Below are positions 1 through 8,167 of a stretch of 64,000 nt of DNA, one piece after another (positions within the stretch are counted from its first letter, which is position 1; the number at the start of each line of letters is the position of its first letter). The notes below the pieces were generated by a model. It saw only the letters and a list, made by a program, of their open reading frames with translations. It had not been told where the DNA came from and made no database searches. The DNA comes from an archaeon. GTDB lineage: Archaea; Thermoproteota; Nitrososphaeria; Nitrososphaerales; UBA183. The stretch lies in contig JAKASI010000004.1 of the NCBI GenBank assembly GCA_021828185.1, forward strand, positions 148,837 to 212,836, given 5' to 3'. A program made the translations under genes and the position numbers.

Positions 1-652
1 TCGACCCTATCAGGAGCGAGCACCCCTCCCTCAGCGGGTCCTGGAACTCCCCGCCCGCGATCAGTCCCAGGACATGTGAGCCGTCGTAGACGCAGGTCCC
101 GTCGGCGACGTTCGAAAGCTGCTTCGTGGGGTGGGGGAACGGGATGAAGCTGGAGCCGAAGAACACCACTTTCGGACTGGCGCTGCGCATGAGCTGCGCC
201 GACTCTTTGGGTTCGATGTTGACGGTCCTGTCGTCGTATGGGAAGTAGAGGTTCTGCAGCTTCAGGAGGGAGCCGAGCCCGAGGTGGGTTATCCCGGGGT
301 ACCCGCCGTTGTCCGGGTGGACCGACAGGATCTTGTCCCCGGGGGTGGTGAGCGACAGCAGCACCGCCATGTCCGCCGTGTGGCCCGACAGAGAGCGGAC
401 GTCGGCGTAGCGGGCGCCGAACACCTTCCTGGCGATCTCTTCGGTGATGGACTGGAGCTCGTCGGCGTACTTCGTCCCCCTGTAGAACCTGTCAGGGGCG
501 TTGTACCTCCCCCCCAGGTCCGCCAGGAACATCGACCTCATCTGCGGGCTCCCCCTGTTCTCCGAGGGGATCAGGTTCAGGCACTCCCTGGTCCTCCATT
601 CCTGGTGCTGCCTGACCACCTTCGACAGTCTCTCTGAGTAGTTGTACGACAT
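1..652 (-). CDS. glyA: Serine hydroxymethyltransferase, 5' part (runs off the left edge)
   Basis: Interconverts serine and glycine with tetrahydrofolate or an archaeal pterin, using PLP. Translating from the ATG at 652 gives an uninterrupted frame to the edge (217 codons). Family landmarks are LNLIPSEN near residue 22, RGSPQMRS, YRGTKYADE, the SLSGHTADMAV stretch and YDGSHVLGLIAGG followed by FQDPL. The PLP lysine and the C-terminal domain lie outside the window. A TATA-like stretch lies at about 689-698, some 40 nt before the ATG. The gene follows the fixCX gene in the same direction but has its own promoter-like site. Identity is confident; only the N-terminal half is visible. Confidence 0.9.
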   Translation of the reverse strand, partial: MSYNYSERLSKVVRQHQEWRTRECLNLIPSENRGSPQMRSMFLADLGGRYNAPDRFYRGTKYADELQSITEEIARKVFGARYADVRSLSGHTADMAVLLSLTTPGDKILSVHPDNGGYPGITHLGLGSLLKLQNLYFPYDDRTVNIEPKESAQLMRSASPKVVFFGSSFIPFPHPTKQLSNVADGTCVYDGSHVLGLIAGGEFQDPLREGCSLLIGS

Positions 653-710
653 GGTGCCTACGGCGGAGAGAGCGGCGACGGAAATGCAGTTTTATGTCTT
701 TGTGGGCTCG

Positions 711-2396
711 CTAGCCGAACTTGTACCTGACCCCGTGCCCCTCTCTTTCGTGACCGAAGGCGACCATCTCGGGGGGGCCGATAGCCCCGCAGGTCCCGCA
801 GGACACGCAGGGGACGTGGTCGAAACGGAGCCGGGCTGAGGCCACGTCTTCCATCGTCCGGGAGAGCGCCTTCCGCCTGTTCCCCTCGGTGTCTGGCCCC
901 TGGGCCAGGTTGTGCAGGTAGAGGTCCATGAACGAAGCGAACACCCCCTTCGAGGTGAAGATGGTGTAGCAGTTGGTCGGGCAGGCGGGGACCCAGGGCT
1001 TGGTCAGCGACTTCGAAGCGAGGTCGACGTCGACCTTGATGTGAGAGTACCCTTCGTCTTCGTCGTAGTCGAGGAGCCCAGTCCCTTCCTGCACCCTGGC
1101 TATCGCGTCCCTCGGCGGCCGGGCCCTCTCCCCGGGCTCGAAGGTGTGGACCTTCGTGAGCAGCCGCGTCGAGAAGAGGATCTTCGGGAGGGTCTGATAG
1201 GTGAAGGTGCTCTCCGAAAGGAAGCTGTCTCTCCCCGAGCGGTTCACGTCCTCATAGATCGGGGAGAGGAGGTCCCTGTATCTCGAAAGGTTCTTCGCCT
1301 TGAAAGACCCTGAAGAAGCGGCCGAAAGGTAGGCAGAGGCTGCCATCATCCCGGAGGTCACTGCCCTGCGCATCCCATCGATCATGGGGCCGACCTTGAC
1401 GAAAGAGCCGAGGGCGTCTCCGGCCACGAGGAACCCGTCGGCGTAGGGACGCTTGAGGATCGCCTTGTACCCCTTGGGGATATTGTGGGCCGAGTACTCC
1501 AGGGCCTGCCCGCCGTCAAGGAGTTCCGCGACCATGGGGTTTTCTTCGAACCCGTCGAGGACGTCGATGAGCTTCCCCACCTGGTCGAAGCTTTCCGTGG
1601 TCCGCCTGATCAGCGAGTCCAGTGACACTACGAGTCCCACCGACAGGGTGTCCCTGTTGGTGTACACGAACGCCCCCCCTCCGATCCCGCGCATGAACTC
1701 GCCCATGAAGAACACGGCCCTCCCCTCCTTCGGCTTGACCCTGAACCGCTTCTCGATGGCCCCCTGTTCCATCCTGTAGATCCTCTTGACCCCGTGATAC
1801 AGCTGCCTCGGGGTCAGCCTGTCTCTGAGGCCCGCCTCGGCCACGAGGTTTGAAGTCACCCCCGACGCGTCGATGACCAGGTTCGCGCTGATCTCCTCCT
1901 GGGGAGTCCTGACTCCCACGACCGCGCCCCCCTCCTTCAGGAGCCCCTCGACCGAGGTCTCCGTCGAGAGCATGGCCCCGGCGCTGACCGCGAGGTTGGC
2001 GAACCACCTGTCGAACCGTCGGCGGAGGACAGAATAGTCGTGCCCGGTCTCGAAGGTCATGGGGAAGAACCCGAGCCTGGCTGCCAAGGAGTCCTTCGAG
2101 AGCCTGTAGTACCTGGCTGTGCCGCGCCGGTAGTCCGGGGCGTCGAGGGCGATCACTTCGTGAGAGATGATGCGTCTCTCGAGGGGGGCGGTCTCTTCGA
2201 AGTCGGGGACGAGGGTGATGAGCCCCCACTCGCCGGGGAAGTCCCCGTAGATGACCCCGCCTGTCATGTTACGCTCTCCCGGGACCCTCGCCTTGTCCAG
2301 CATCAGCACGTTGACCCCCTTCCTTGCGAGGGTCAGGGCTGCGGCAGCCCCAGCAGGGCCCGCGCCGACCACTATGACGTCGTATTCAGCCCGCAG
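711..2396 (-). CDS. fixC: FixC / ETF-quinone oxidoreductase-like flavoprotein with C-terminal FixX ferredoxin domain
   Basis: Accepts electrons from ETF (the two genes just upstream) and passes them to the membrane quinone pool or a ferredoxin-type acceptor. The N-terminal FAD Rossmann motif is VVGAGPAG, a second FAD motif (GFLVAGDALG) lies near residue 325, and the C-terminus has the FixX/ETF-QO iron-sulfur signature: ACPTNCY plus CVSCGTC, ending GHGVRYKFG. Cys from ACP plus the CxxCxxC can ligate one 4Fe-4S cluster as in ETF-QO; total length also matches ETF-QO. The only standard start is GTG at 2372, which would cut off the first beta strand (AEYDVIV). I therefore extend to a CTG at 2396, which has a GGAGG 8 nt upstream. 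It overlaps the end of etfA. Confidence 0.87.
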   Translation of the reverse strand: MRAEYDVIVVGAGPAGAAAALTLARKGVNVLMLDKARVPGERNMTGGVIYGDFPGEWGLITLVPDFEETAPLERRIISHEVIALDAPDYRRGTARYYRLSKDSLAARLGFFPMTFETGHDYSVLRRRFDRWFANLAVSAGAMLSTETSVEGLLKEGGAVVGVRTPQEEISANLVIDASGVTSNLVAEAGLRDRLTPRQLYHGVKRIYRMEQGAIEKRFRVKPKEGRAVFFMGEFMRGIGGGAFVYTNRDTLSVGLVVSLDSLIRRTTESFDQVGKLIDVLDGFEENPMVAELLDGGQALEYSAHNIPKGYKAILKRPYADGFLVAGDALGSFVKVGPMIDGMRRAVTSGMMAASAYLSAASSGSFKAKNLSRYRDLLSPIYEDVNRSGRDSFLSESTFTYQTLPKILFSTRLLTKVHTFEPGERARPPRDAIARVQEGTGLLDYDEDEGYSHIKVDVDLASKSLTKPWVPACPTNCYTIFTSKGVFASFMDLYLHNLAQGPDTEGNRRKALSRTMEDVASARLRFDHVPCVSCGTCGAIGPPEMVAFGHEREGHGVRYKFG

Positions 2397-3471
2397 CTGC
2401 CTTCCCTCCCAGAGCCTGGGTCAGCTTGGGGAGCTCCTCGTAGAGGTCTCCGATGATCGGATAGTGGGCGATCCTGAAGATTGGCGCCTGGGGGTCCGAG
2501 TTGATTGCCACTATCTTGGACGAGTTCTGCATCCCCACCCTGTGCTGGAGGGCGCCGCTTATCCCCACGGCGACGTACAGCTTCGGCTTCACGGTGGTCC
2601 CGGTCTGCCCCACCTGGTTGGCCTTGCTGATCAACCCTTCCAGCTCCTTCACCTCGGCGTAGATGAGCGCGCGGGTCGCCCCTATCTCCGTCTTCAGGTG
2701 ATGCCGCTCCTCGAGCACCGACTTTAGCTCCGCGGCGTACCTGTAGGCCTCCCGGGGGTCCCTGGGATGCCCCGAAACGTCCTTCAGGATGCCCAGCCCG
2801 AGGCTGATGACCGCGTCTGCCCCTACGAGGTCAGGGACCGGGGGCGGCAGCTCCACCACCTCGGTCACCTTGGCCGGATATGGCTGCGCGTCGAAGCCGA
2901 CCTTCTCCACCTTCCCCCTGCGCCCGGGGTCCGGCTCGAGAGGAGAGAAGTTCCCGGGCCTTACGGTCGCCATCTGCGGCCTGTGCCTCGGGGTGTAGAT
3001 CCTCGCCAGGCGGGTCCCGAAGTCGGGCCTGACCTGGATCAGCAGGTTCTTGAACTGTCCGAGGGCAGGGTTGCTGTAGTCTTCGACCGCGAGTTGGACG
3101 TTGTCCGTGGCCAACCCTGTGGGGACCCTGTATGCCACCCTCGCGGCTATGTCCTTGCCGATCTCGTTGGCGATGAACAGGAACACGTACGGCTTCCTCT
3201 CCTTGATCAGGGCGTAGATGGCGTCGACGTAGGCCAGGTTGAAGTAGGTCTGCAGGGACGGAGAGTCGACTAGTATCACCATGTCTGCGCCGTAGCGTAC
3301 GGCCTTCTCCGCCAGCGGCTCCAGCCCGCTTCCAAGGAGGACGCCAACGTTCTGCTGGCCCAGCCTGTCGGCCACCCCCCTTCCAGCAGCCAGGAGCTCC
3401 AGGGACGCGGCAGTGAGGTCCCCCTTGCTCTGCTGAAGGTGGACCCAGACCCCGGTGCACTCTTCAGTCAT
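2386..3471 (-). CDS. etfA: Electron transfer flavoprotein alpha subunit (FixB)
   Basis: Larger ETF subunit, which binds FAD and takes electrons from acyl-CoA or other dehydrogenases. The C-terminal FAD domain is clear: KPKLYVAVGISGALQH, then IVAINSDPQAPIF and a GDLYEELPKL tail, as in EtfA/FixB. The 361-residue length is normal. Start ATG at 3471 was chosen because it makes an ATGA overlap with the end of etfB. The same frame stays open upstream, but that stretch is Arg/Pro-rich antisense-like sequence, so it is not included. Order etfB-etfA-fixCX indicates a single operon. Confidence 0.92.
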   Translation of the reverse strand: MTEECTGVWVHLQQSKGDLTAASLELLAAGRGVADRLGQQNVGVLLGSGLEPLAEKAVRYGADMVILVDSPSLQTYFNLAYVDAIYALIKERKPYVFLFIANEIGKDIAARVAYRVPTGLATDNVQLAVEDYSNPALGQFKNLLIQVRPDFGTRLARIYTPRHRPQMATVRPGNFSPLEPDPGRRGKVEKVGFDAQPYPAKVTEVVELPPPVPDLVGADAVISLGLGILKDVSGHPRDPREAYRYAAELKSVLEERHHLKTEIGATRALIYAEVKELEGLISKANQVGQTGTTVKPKLYVAVGISGALQHRVGMQNSSKIVAINSDPQAPIFRIAHYPIIGDLYEELPKLTQALGGKAAAG

Positions 3472-4646
3472 GCCGTCAGCTCCTGAGTCAGCAAGCGATA
3501 GTCGAAGATCCCCGCCCTCCCCTCGGCCCTGAGCTTCGCGACCAGCCCGTCTGGGAGAGGACCGACGAGGTCCCCCTGGGCGAACGGGCCGTACTTCTTC
3601 CCCTCGAACTCCAGTTGCGCGGTCTCCTGCAGGAACACAAGGCTCCTGCCGAGGGTCTTCTGGACAGGGGGTTTCCCCACGTCGATGCCGGTCCCGACTA
3701 TGGTGGGGGAGCCCATCAGCCCGAGCCTGCTGGGGTCGGCCCCGAGGTCGGCGGCTGTCCACCTGAACGCCTGGAAGACCTTCCCCCTGTAGCTGTTGGC
3801 GCGGACCGACAGCTGCACCGAAGCAGGGGGGGTCTCGGGGCGGTAGTCGGTGGACACTGTGATGAGGGCCGGGAGGCTCATCTCGATCTTCTGGGAGAGG
3901 TACCCTATCATCCGCCGGGCGACGATGGCGCTCCCTTCTGAGTTGACCTGGAAGTCTTCGACATAGGTCGCGTGAGGGATTACCTTCTGCATCAGCTCCG
4001 AGACCCCTTCGGCAACCTGGGGACCAACGCTCCCCGTTTCCCCGTCGGTGGTCTTGATCCCCGCGACGACCATGAACCTCGAGATGTCTTCCTTCGCCTC
4101 CGCCAGCTCCCTGAGGGCTGTGTCCGTGGCGACCTTCCCGTCCAGAAACCTCTGGACGATGCTCCCCTTCACGGCAGGGAGCTCGCTGTAGACCAGGTTG
4201 GGGAGGAGGTTGGCCCCATACAGCTCGGCCGCCCTGGCCCTGACGGCTTCAGAATACCCGAACTTCCGGACGGCCCCGGCGATCTCTTCGATGGGTGCCA
4301 GGTGCCTCTCCACCACCTTCTTCACCCCCAACGCCACCGCATAGGACGTGGCCAGAGTGTCTGACCCGGCCATCTTCCTGTCGCTGAGGACGTACTCCTC
4401 GTCCACCCCCAGGACCTCGGAGTCGTAGAGGGGCTTCATCAGAGGGACGAGCTTCAGGTCCGGGCCCATGCTCAGGGCCACGACCTTCCCCCCGATCCGA
4501 CGCTTGAGATAGTCTGCAGCCTCCACCGCCTTGGCGTCGTGCGGGTTCAGGACCAGGTCCATGGTCTCCCGGTTGAGCACCCCTCCGACCTGCACCACCT
4601 GGGTGGTCCGCGCCGGGACCCCCTTCAGCAAGACGATTACAAGCAA
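3468..4646 (-). CDS. etfB: Electron transfer flavoprotein beta subunit (FixA), long form
   Basis: Partner of EtfA; carries the AMP site, or a second FAD in bifurcating ETFs. N-terminus has VIVLLKGVPARTTQV and LNPHDAKAVEAA, typical of EtfB/FixA, followed by the GSDTLATSYAVALG region. At 392 residues it is longer than the usual 250-290, mainly through extra sequence around residues 115-180. The start is TTG at 4646; a TATA-like TCTAAAAACC stretch lies about 30-40 nt upstream (4677-4690), overlapping the stop region of the malate dehydrogenase gene, and no ATG is available. First gene of the etf-fix operon. Confidence 0.88.
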   Translation of the reverse strand: MLVIVLLKGVPARTTQVVQVGGVLNRETMDLVLNPHDAKAVEAADYLKRRIGGKVVALSMGPDLKLVPLMKPLYDSEVLGVDEEYVLSDRKMAGSDTLATSYAVALGVKKVVERHLAPIEEIAGAVRKFGYSEAVRARAAELYGANLLPNLVYSELPAVKGSIVQRFLDGKVATDTALRELAEAKEDISRFMVVAGIKTTDGETGSVGPQVAEGVSELMQKVIPHATYVEDFQVNSEGSAIVARRMIGYLSQKIEMSLPALITVSTDYRPETPPASVQLSVRANSYRGKVFQAFRWTAADLGADPSRLGLMGSPTIVGTGIDVGKPPVQKTLGRSLVFLQETAQLEFEGKKYGPFAQGDLVGPLPDGLVAKLRAEGRAGIFDYRLLTQELTA

Positions 4647-4684
4647 AACTGAAGCGACGGCCGACGCCGACGGTTCTTAGGTTT

Positions 4685-5596
4685 TTAGATTGTAAGCGTA
4701 GAGATGGCGTCCCTGAGCGTGTCTGCCCCCCGATTGAACCAGTCTCTCTCCCTGTCGGTGAGCTTCAGCTCGTAGATCTTCTCCACCCCGCCCTTCCCGA
4801 GCCTCAGCGGGACCCCGATGCAGATCCCGCTCACCCCGTACTCCCCTTCGAGGTAGGCCGACGCCGGGACGACCTCCTTGTTGTCCTCCACAATCGCCCT
4901 GGCCATGCGGGCCACGACCCGCCCCGGTGCGAACACCGTCGCTCCCTTCTTGGATATCACTTCGGCCGCGACCTTCCTGGTGTCTTCGATGGCCTGCTGT
5001 ATCTCGGCCTCGTTGAGCAGGTCGGTGAGGGGGACCCCGCTCACATAGGTGTGGCTGGCGAGAGGGATCATGTTCTCGCCGTGCTCGCCGATGACCAGCG
5101 AGTCGATGGAACCGCGCGAAACGCCCAGCTTCTTTGCGAGGACATACTTGAACCGCGAGTTGTCGAGGAGCCCTCCCTGGCCGACGACCCTGGCCTTCGG
5201 GAACCCAGAGGTCTTCAGGGCGACGTAGGTGAGAACGTCCATGGGGTTCGTCATCATCAGGAGGACCGCGTCCGGGGCGTTCCTGGCGACCTCCCGGGTG
5301 ACCGGCCCCACGATGCCTGCGTTCTTCGACAGCAGGTCCATCCTGGTCATCCCTGGCTTCCTCCCCATCCCTGCCGCGATCACAACGAGGCTCGCCCCCT
5401 TCATGGTCGAGTAGTCCATCGAGCCGGTGACTTCGACGTCGACCCCCAGGTCAGAGAGCTTGTGGCTGATGTCGAGCGCCTCTCCTTCCGCAAGCCCTGG
5501 CACGATGTCAACCATGGCCACGTCGTCCAGCCCCATCGACGCTATCTCGAGTGCCGACTGAGCTCCGATCTTGCCGGCGCCGGCCACTCCTATCAT
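4685..5596 (-). CDS. mdh: Malate dehydrogenase, LDH/MDH superfamily (copy 1)
   Basis: NAD(P)-dependent malate/oxaloacetate interconversion in the citric acid cycle. The Rossmann loop is GVAGAGKIG, beta 2 ends in VDIV, and the active-site loop RKPGMTR carries the Arg that selects malate over lactate. The MTNPMD motif and catalytic His in GEHGENM are also present. It is 303 residues, normal for the family. ATG at 5596 lies about 29 nt from a TATA-like GAGTATAAAC (5619-5631), fitting a leaderless mRNA. A related malate dehydrogenase is transcribed divergently. Confidence 0.92.
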   Translation of the reverse strand: MIGVAGAGKIGAQSALEIASMGLDDVAMVDIVPGLAEGEALDISHKLSDLGVDVEVTGSMDYSTMKGASLVVIAAGMGRKPGMTRMDLLSKNAGIVGPVTREVARNAPDAVLLMMTNPMDVLTYVALKTSGFPKARVVGQGGLLDNSRFKYVLAKKLGVSRGSIDSLVIGEHGENMIPLASHTYVSGVPLTDLLNEAEIQQAIEDTRKVAAEVISKKGATVFAPGRVVARMARAIVEDNKEVVPASAYLEGEYGVSGICIGVPLRLGKGGVEKIYELKLTDRERDWFNRGADTLRDAISTLTI

Positions 5597-5618
5597 CGCG
5601 TCAGGCTGGTCGGTTCTG

Positions 5619-5631
5619 AGTATAAACGAGT
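5619..5631 (-). promoter_or_regulatory. TATA-like box of malate dehydrogenase copy 1
   Basis: On the minus strand this A/T-rich stretch reads CTCGTTTATACTC and is centred about 29 nt before the ATG at 5596, the spacing expected for a leaderless archaeal transcript. Confidence 0.6.
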
Positions 5632-5671
5632 TAGCGTCGCAACTATTCTCACTTCTGAAAATCGAGGGAAC

Positions 5672-5685
5672 TCCCTAAAAAGGGG
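5672..5685 (+). promoter_or_regulatory. TATA-like box of malate dehydrogenase copy 2
   Basis: CCCTAAAAAGGG is centred about 27 nt before the ATG at 5705. With the box at 5619-5631 it makes two back-to-back promoters in a 108-bp intergenic space. Confidence 0.6.
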
Positions 5686-5704
5686 GCGGCGCGGGTCGGT
5701 CCAG

Positions 5705-6634
5705 ATGATAACGGTCATAGGGTCTGGAAGGGTCGGCGCGACCGCTGCGGAGTTGATGATGGTCGGCGAGGTGGACGCGGAGATATCTCTCGTCGACATC
5801 GTCGAAGGGCTGCCGCAGGGCGAAGCGCTCGACCTGAACCATGCGGCCGCGATCCTGGGCAAGGATGTCACGGTCAAGGGGTCCAACAACTACGAAGACA
5901 TGAGAGGGAGCGACATCGTTGTGATAACCGCCGGGCTCCCCCGGAAACCCGGGATGACCAGAGAGGAGCTCGCGGGGAAGAACGCCGAGATAGTGTCAGG
6001 GATCGCTGACCAGGTGAAGAAGTACGCGCCCGATTCCATCGTCCTGATCACCACCAACCCGCTGGACGTGATGGTCGCTGTCCTGTACAAGCGCCTCGGG
6101 TTCCCGAGGAACAGGGTCATCGGGTTCAGCGGAGTCCTCGACTCCCGGAGGATGGCTCACTACGCGTCGAAGCTGTTGGAGGTGTCGCCATCGTCCATCA
6201 CCCCTCTGGTGCTCGGCCAGCACGGGGAGAACATGTACCCAGTCCCCGAGCTGTCCATGGTCTACGGCAAGAGCCTCAGGGCCCTCCTCACTCCAGAACA
6301 GTATGACCAGGTCGTGAAGGACACCATCGGAGCCGGCGCCCAGATAACGAACCTGCGCAAGTTCAGCAGCAACTGGGGGCCAGGGGCCGGCCTTGCGCTT
6401 ATGGCGGGCGCCATAAAGAGAGACACGAAGTCCGTGGCAGAGGCGAGCGTCTATCTTGACGGGGAGTACGGCGTGAAGGGGGTGTTCGCCGAAGTGCCCG
6501 TGGTCCTCGGGAAGAGCGGCCTGGAGAAGATCGTGGAAGTGGAGCTGAACCCAGACCAGAAGGCCAAGTTCATGAAGAGCATCGACGCCATCAAGGCGAA
6601 CCTGAAGCAGGTCCCAGAGTCCTATCTCAGATAG
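5705..6634 (+). CDS. mdh: Malate dehydrogenase, LDH/MDH superfamily (copy 2)
   Basis: Second malate dehydrogenase, 309 residues. It shows TVIGSGRVG (Rossmann loop), VDIVEG, the RKPGMTREE loop with malate-selecting Arg, ITTNPLDV and GQHGENM with the catalytic His. The same frame is open from 5051, but the part before 5705 is antisense to copy 1. ATG 5705 is chosen because it lies about 27 nt from a TATA-like box. The two copies differ throughout, so this is not a recent duplication; different cofactor or substrate preference is possible but cannot be read here. Confidence 0.92.
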   Translation: MITVIGSGRVGATAAELMMVGEVDAEISLVDIVEGLPQGEALDLNHAAAILGKDVTVKGSNNYEDMRGSDIVVITAGLPRKPGMTREELAGKNAEIVSGIADQVKKYAPDSIVLITTNPLDVMVAVLYKRLGFPRNRVIGFSGVLDSRRMAHYASKLLEVSPSSITPLVLGQHGENMYPVPELSMVYGKSLRALLTPEQYDQVVKDTIGAGAQITNLRKFSSNWGPGAGLALMAGAIKRDTKSVAEASVYLDGEYGVKGVFAEVPVVLGKSGLEKIVEVELNPDQKAKFMKSIDAIKANLKQVPESYLR

Positions 6635-6749
6635 TCACCTTGCGGCCGGGGGTCTGAGCAAGCCAGTCCGCGGCGAGGCCGGCGGACCCCTTCGATGCGC
6701 CGGCGCGCAAATTAGAGACAGGAAAGTGGGCAGCGGCGGCTGTGACGTC

Positions 6750-7037
6750 CTATAGTCGCAGCCCGAAGGAGATGGCGAAGTCCTCGAAGGAGTGGTACAC
6801 GTCGAGGAACTGTATCCCCTTCGCGGAAATCATGTACTTCGAGATCTTCTCCCCGCTGAGCTCTAGGAGCAGTCCCGAGCCGACGAGCTCAGAGAGGAGC
6901 TTCGTCATCCTCGTGTACGACATGTTCCCTCGGCGGAGCAGGGCGGTCACCCCGACCCCGGACCCTTCGGTGTTCAGGTCCCTCGCTGTGCTCAGGACGT
7001 CTGCGATTATCCTTACCTGGGTTCTATACTGTGCCAT
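6750..7037 (-). CDS. Winged-helix transcriptional regulator (ArnR1-like, HTH_45 type)
   Basis: A 95-residue DNA-binding protein. The sequence RIIADVLSTA, then GVTALLRRGNMSYTRMTKLLSELVGSGLL, matches the small archaeal winged-helix family in which a recognition helix (MSYTRMTKLL) is followed by a beta wing (GEKISKYMISAKG). It overlaps the end of the upstream membrane-protein gene by 14 bp, so the two are co-transcribed and may act together, for example as a membrane sensor and regulator pair. That link is inference. Confidence 0.75.
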   Translation of the reverse strand: MAQYRTQVRIIADVLSTARDLNTEGSGVGVTALLRRGNMSYTRMTKLLSELVGSGLLLELSGEKISKYMISAKGIQFLDVYHSFEDFAISFGLRL

Positions 7038-7677
7038 CTAGTCTCACTCCTCCCCCTGTCCTGTATGTCAGTACAGGGATGAACATCATCAGAAGACCCA
7101 TCTCCTGGAGTATAATCTGCAGAAGTGTAAGAACTCCAACGTATTGGTACAATAGCGATAACCACTGGAAGAAAGTCCCTGACGCTATCAACGACAGCCC
7201 CACCGCTATGAGGAGGGTGTCGGGCTTCCGGGTGCGCTTGTACGACCAGATCGTCTCCACCACCCCGTACATCACGAAGTAGAAGGCGAAGAAGCTCAGG
7301 ACGTATTGCAGCTGCGCCACCGAGATCGATATGAGCGGGAAGACGAGGAGGGCAGCGCCCATTCTCTTCGCCAGCATGACGTCGACGGCGTGCGAAAACG
7401 CGAGGAAGAAGTAACCGGTCGTCTCTAGGAGCAGGCCCCCTATCACCACCACCGTAGCGGTTTCAGAGAGCGACGCAAAAAGCTGCCCGAGGCCCACGAT
7501 CGCCTCCACCAGGAACCCGAAGCCCAGGAAGACGAACGCCGTGGCGAGCCTCAGGAGCGAAGAGCTTTCGGTATGCCTGACCCCCCTGAAGGCGACGTAT
7601 GCGATGGAGAACGAGACGAAGACCCCGATGAACTGGAGAATGTCTCGTATGAGCGTCATGTCGCCTTCGAGCGCCAT
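7024..7677 (-). CDS. Seven-helix membrane protein of unknown function
   Basis: About seven hydrophobic segments over 217 residues with short loops; no recognisable catalytic motif. Two ATG candidates exist close together. The frame extends to 7698, but that reaches the TATA-like stretch at 7700-7710. I chose the ATG at 7677, about 28 nt from the box, as for other leaderless genes here. It is followed by and overlaps a winged-helix regulator. Function unknown; a sensory or signalling role is a guess from context. Confidence 0.65.
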   Translation of the reverse strand: MALEGDMTLIRDILQFIGVFVSFSIAYVAFRGVRHTESSSLLRLATAFVFLGFGFLVEAIVGLGQLFASLSETATVVVIGGLLLETTGYFFLAFSHAVDVMLAKRMGAALLVFPLISISVAQLQYVLSFFAFYFVMYGVVETIWSYKRTRKPDTLLIAVGLSLIASGTFFQWLSLLYQYVGVLTLLQIILQEMGLLMMFIPVLTYRTGGGVRLDGTV

Positions 7678-7700
7678 ATACAGACGTGAGGAACGCAATC

Positions 7701-7710
7701 GAATATAAAA
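7701..7710 (-). promoter_or_regulatory. TATA-like box for the membrane protein/winged-helix pair
   Basis: Minus strand TTTTATATTC, centred about 28 nt before the ATG at 7677. Confidence 0.5.
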
Positions 7711-7731
7711 GCGTGATGGATGTGGGCTTGG

Positions 7732-7995
7732 TCAAATTGACGGGTTCTCCTCCAAATTCGTGCCGCTGTCAGTTCTCGGGGCTCGGGTCGCGAGGACGGA
7801 CATTCCCCCTCCCAGGGCCGTCACGACGACGCCAGAGACGAAATAGGGGAAGCTAGGCTCATACACAGACCCAGTGCAAGGGTTCGAACCGCACGGCGAC
7901 GGGGTGCCCAGGGGGACACGGGTGGATAGGGCGATGACGGCGATCAGGACCCCTGTGAGGATCGTGGACAGTCCGATGGCCGTTTGCTTTTTCAC
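7732..7995 (-). CDS. Small two-helix membrane protein, unknown
   Basis: 87 residues starting at GTG 7995 (VKKQTAIG). A first membrane segment (about 8-24) is followed by a short extracytoplasmic loop holding two cysteines (PCGSNPC), a second membrane segment (about 50-68) and a polar tail. The two Cys could form a disulfide outside the cell. No family recognised. It lies upstream of the seven-helix protein gene in the same direction. Downstream of the DRG gene (7996-8167) I see no further gene. Confidence 0.45.
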   Translation of the reverse strand: MKKQTAIGLSTILTGVLIAVIALSTRVPLGTPSPCGSNPCTGSVYEPSFPYFVSGVVVTALGGGMSVLATRAPRTDSGTNLEENPSI

Positions 7996-8167
7996 TCAAC
8001 TCCCTGGACGCACTCGGTTGGCGTCAGCCACCTATCCGCCCCCTCGACCTTGATTCCGGCTCGATCGGCTGGCCTTTCTCCGAGTCCCGGCCTTCGACAT
8101 CGGGACGATCGCGGAGCGAGTCCCGAAGACCTGACTGGAGCTGGATTTGAAACCCAAGCCCGCGAAG

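Noticed and set aside
711..900. Loss of a ferredoxin Cys in the FixX domain (CVSCGTCGAIG)
   Set aside because: ETF-QO-type proteins also use CxxCxxC plus one Cys from the ACP motif, so the cluster can be complete.
2040..3273. Open plus-strand frames across the etf/fix operon
   Set aside because: Shadows of etfA and fixC; no motifs and no promoter.
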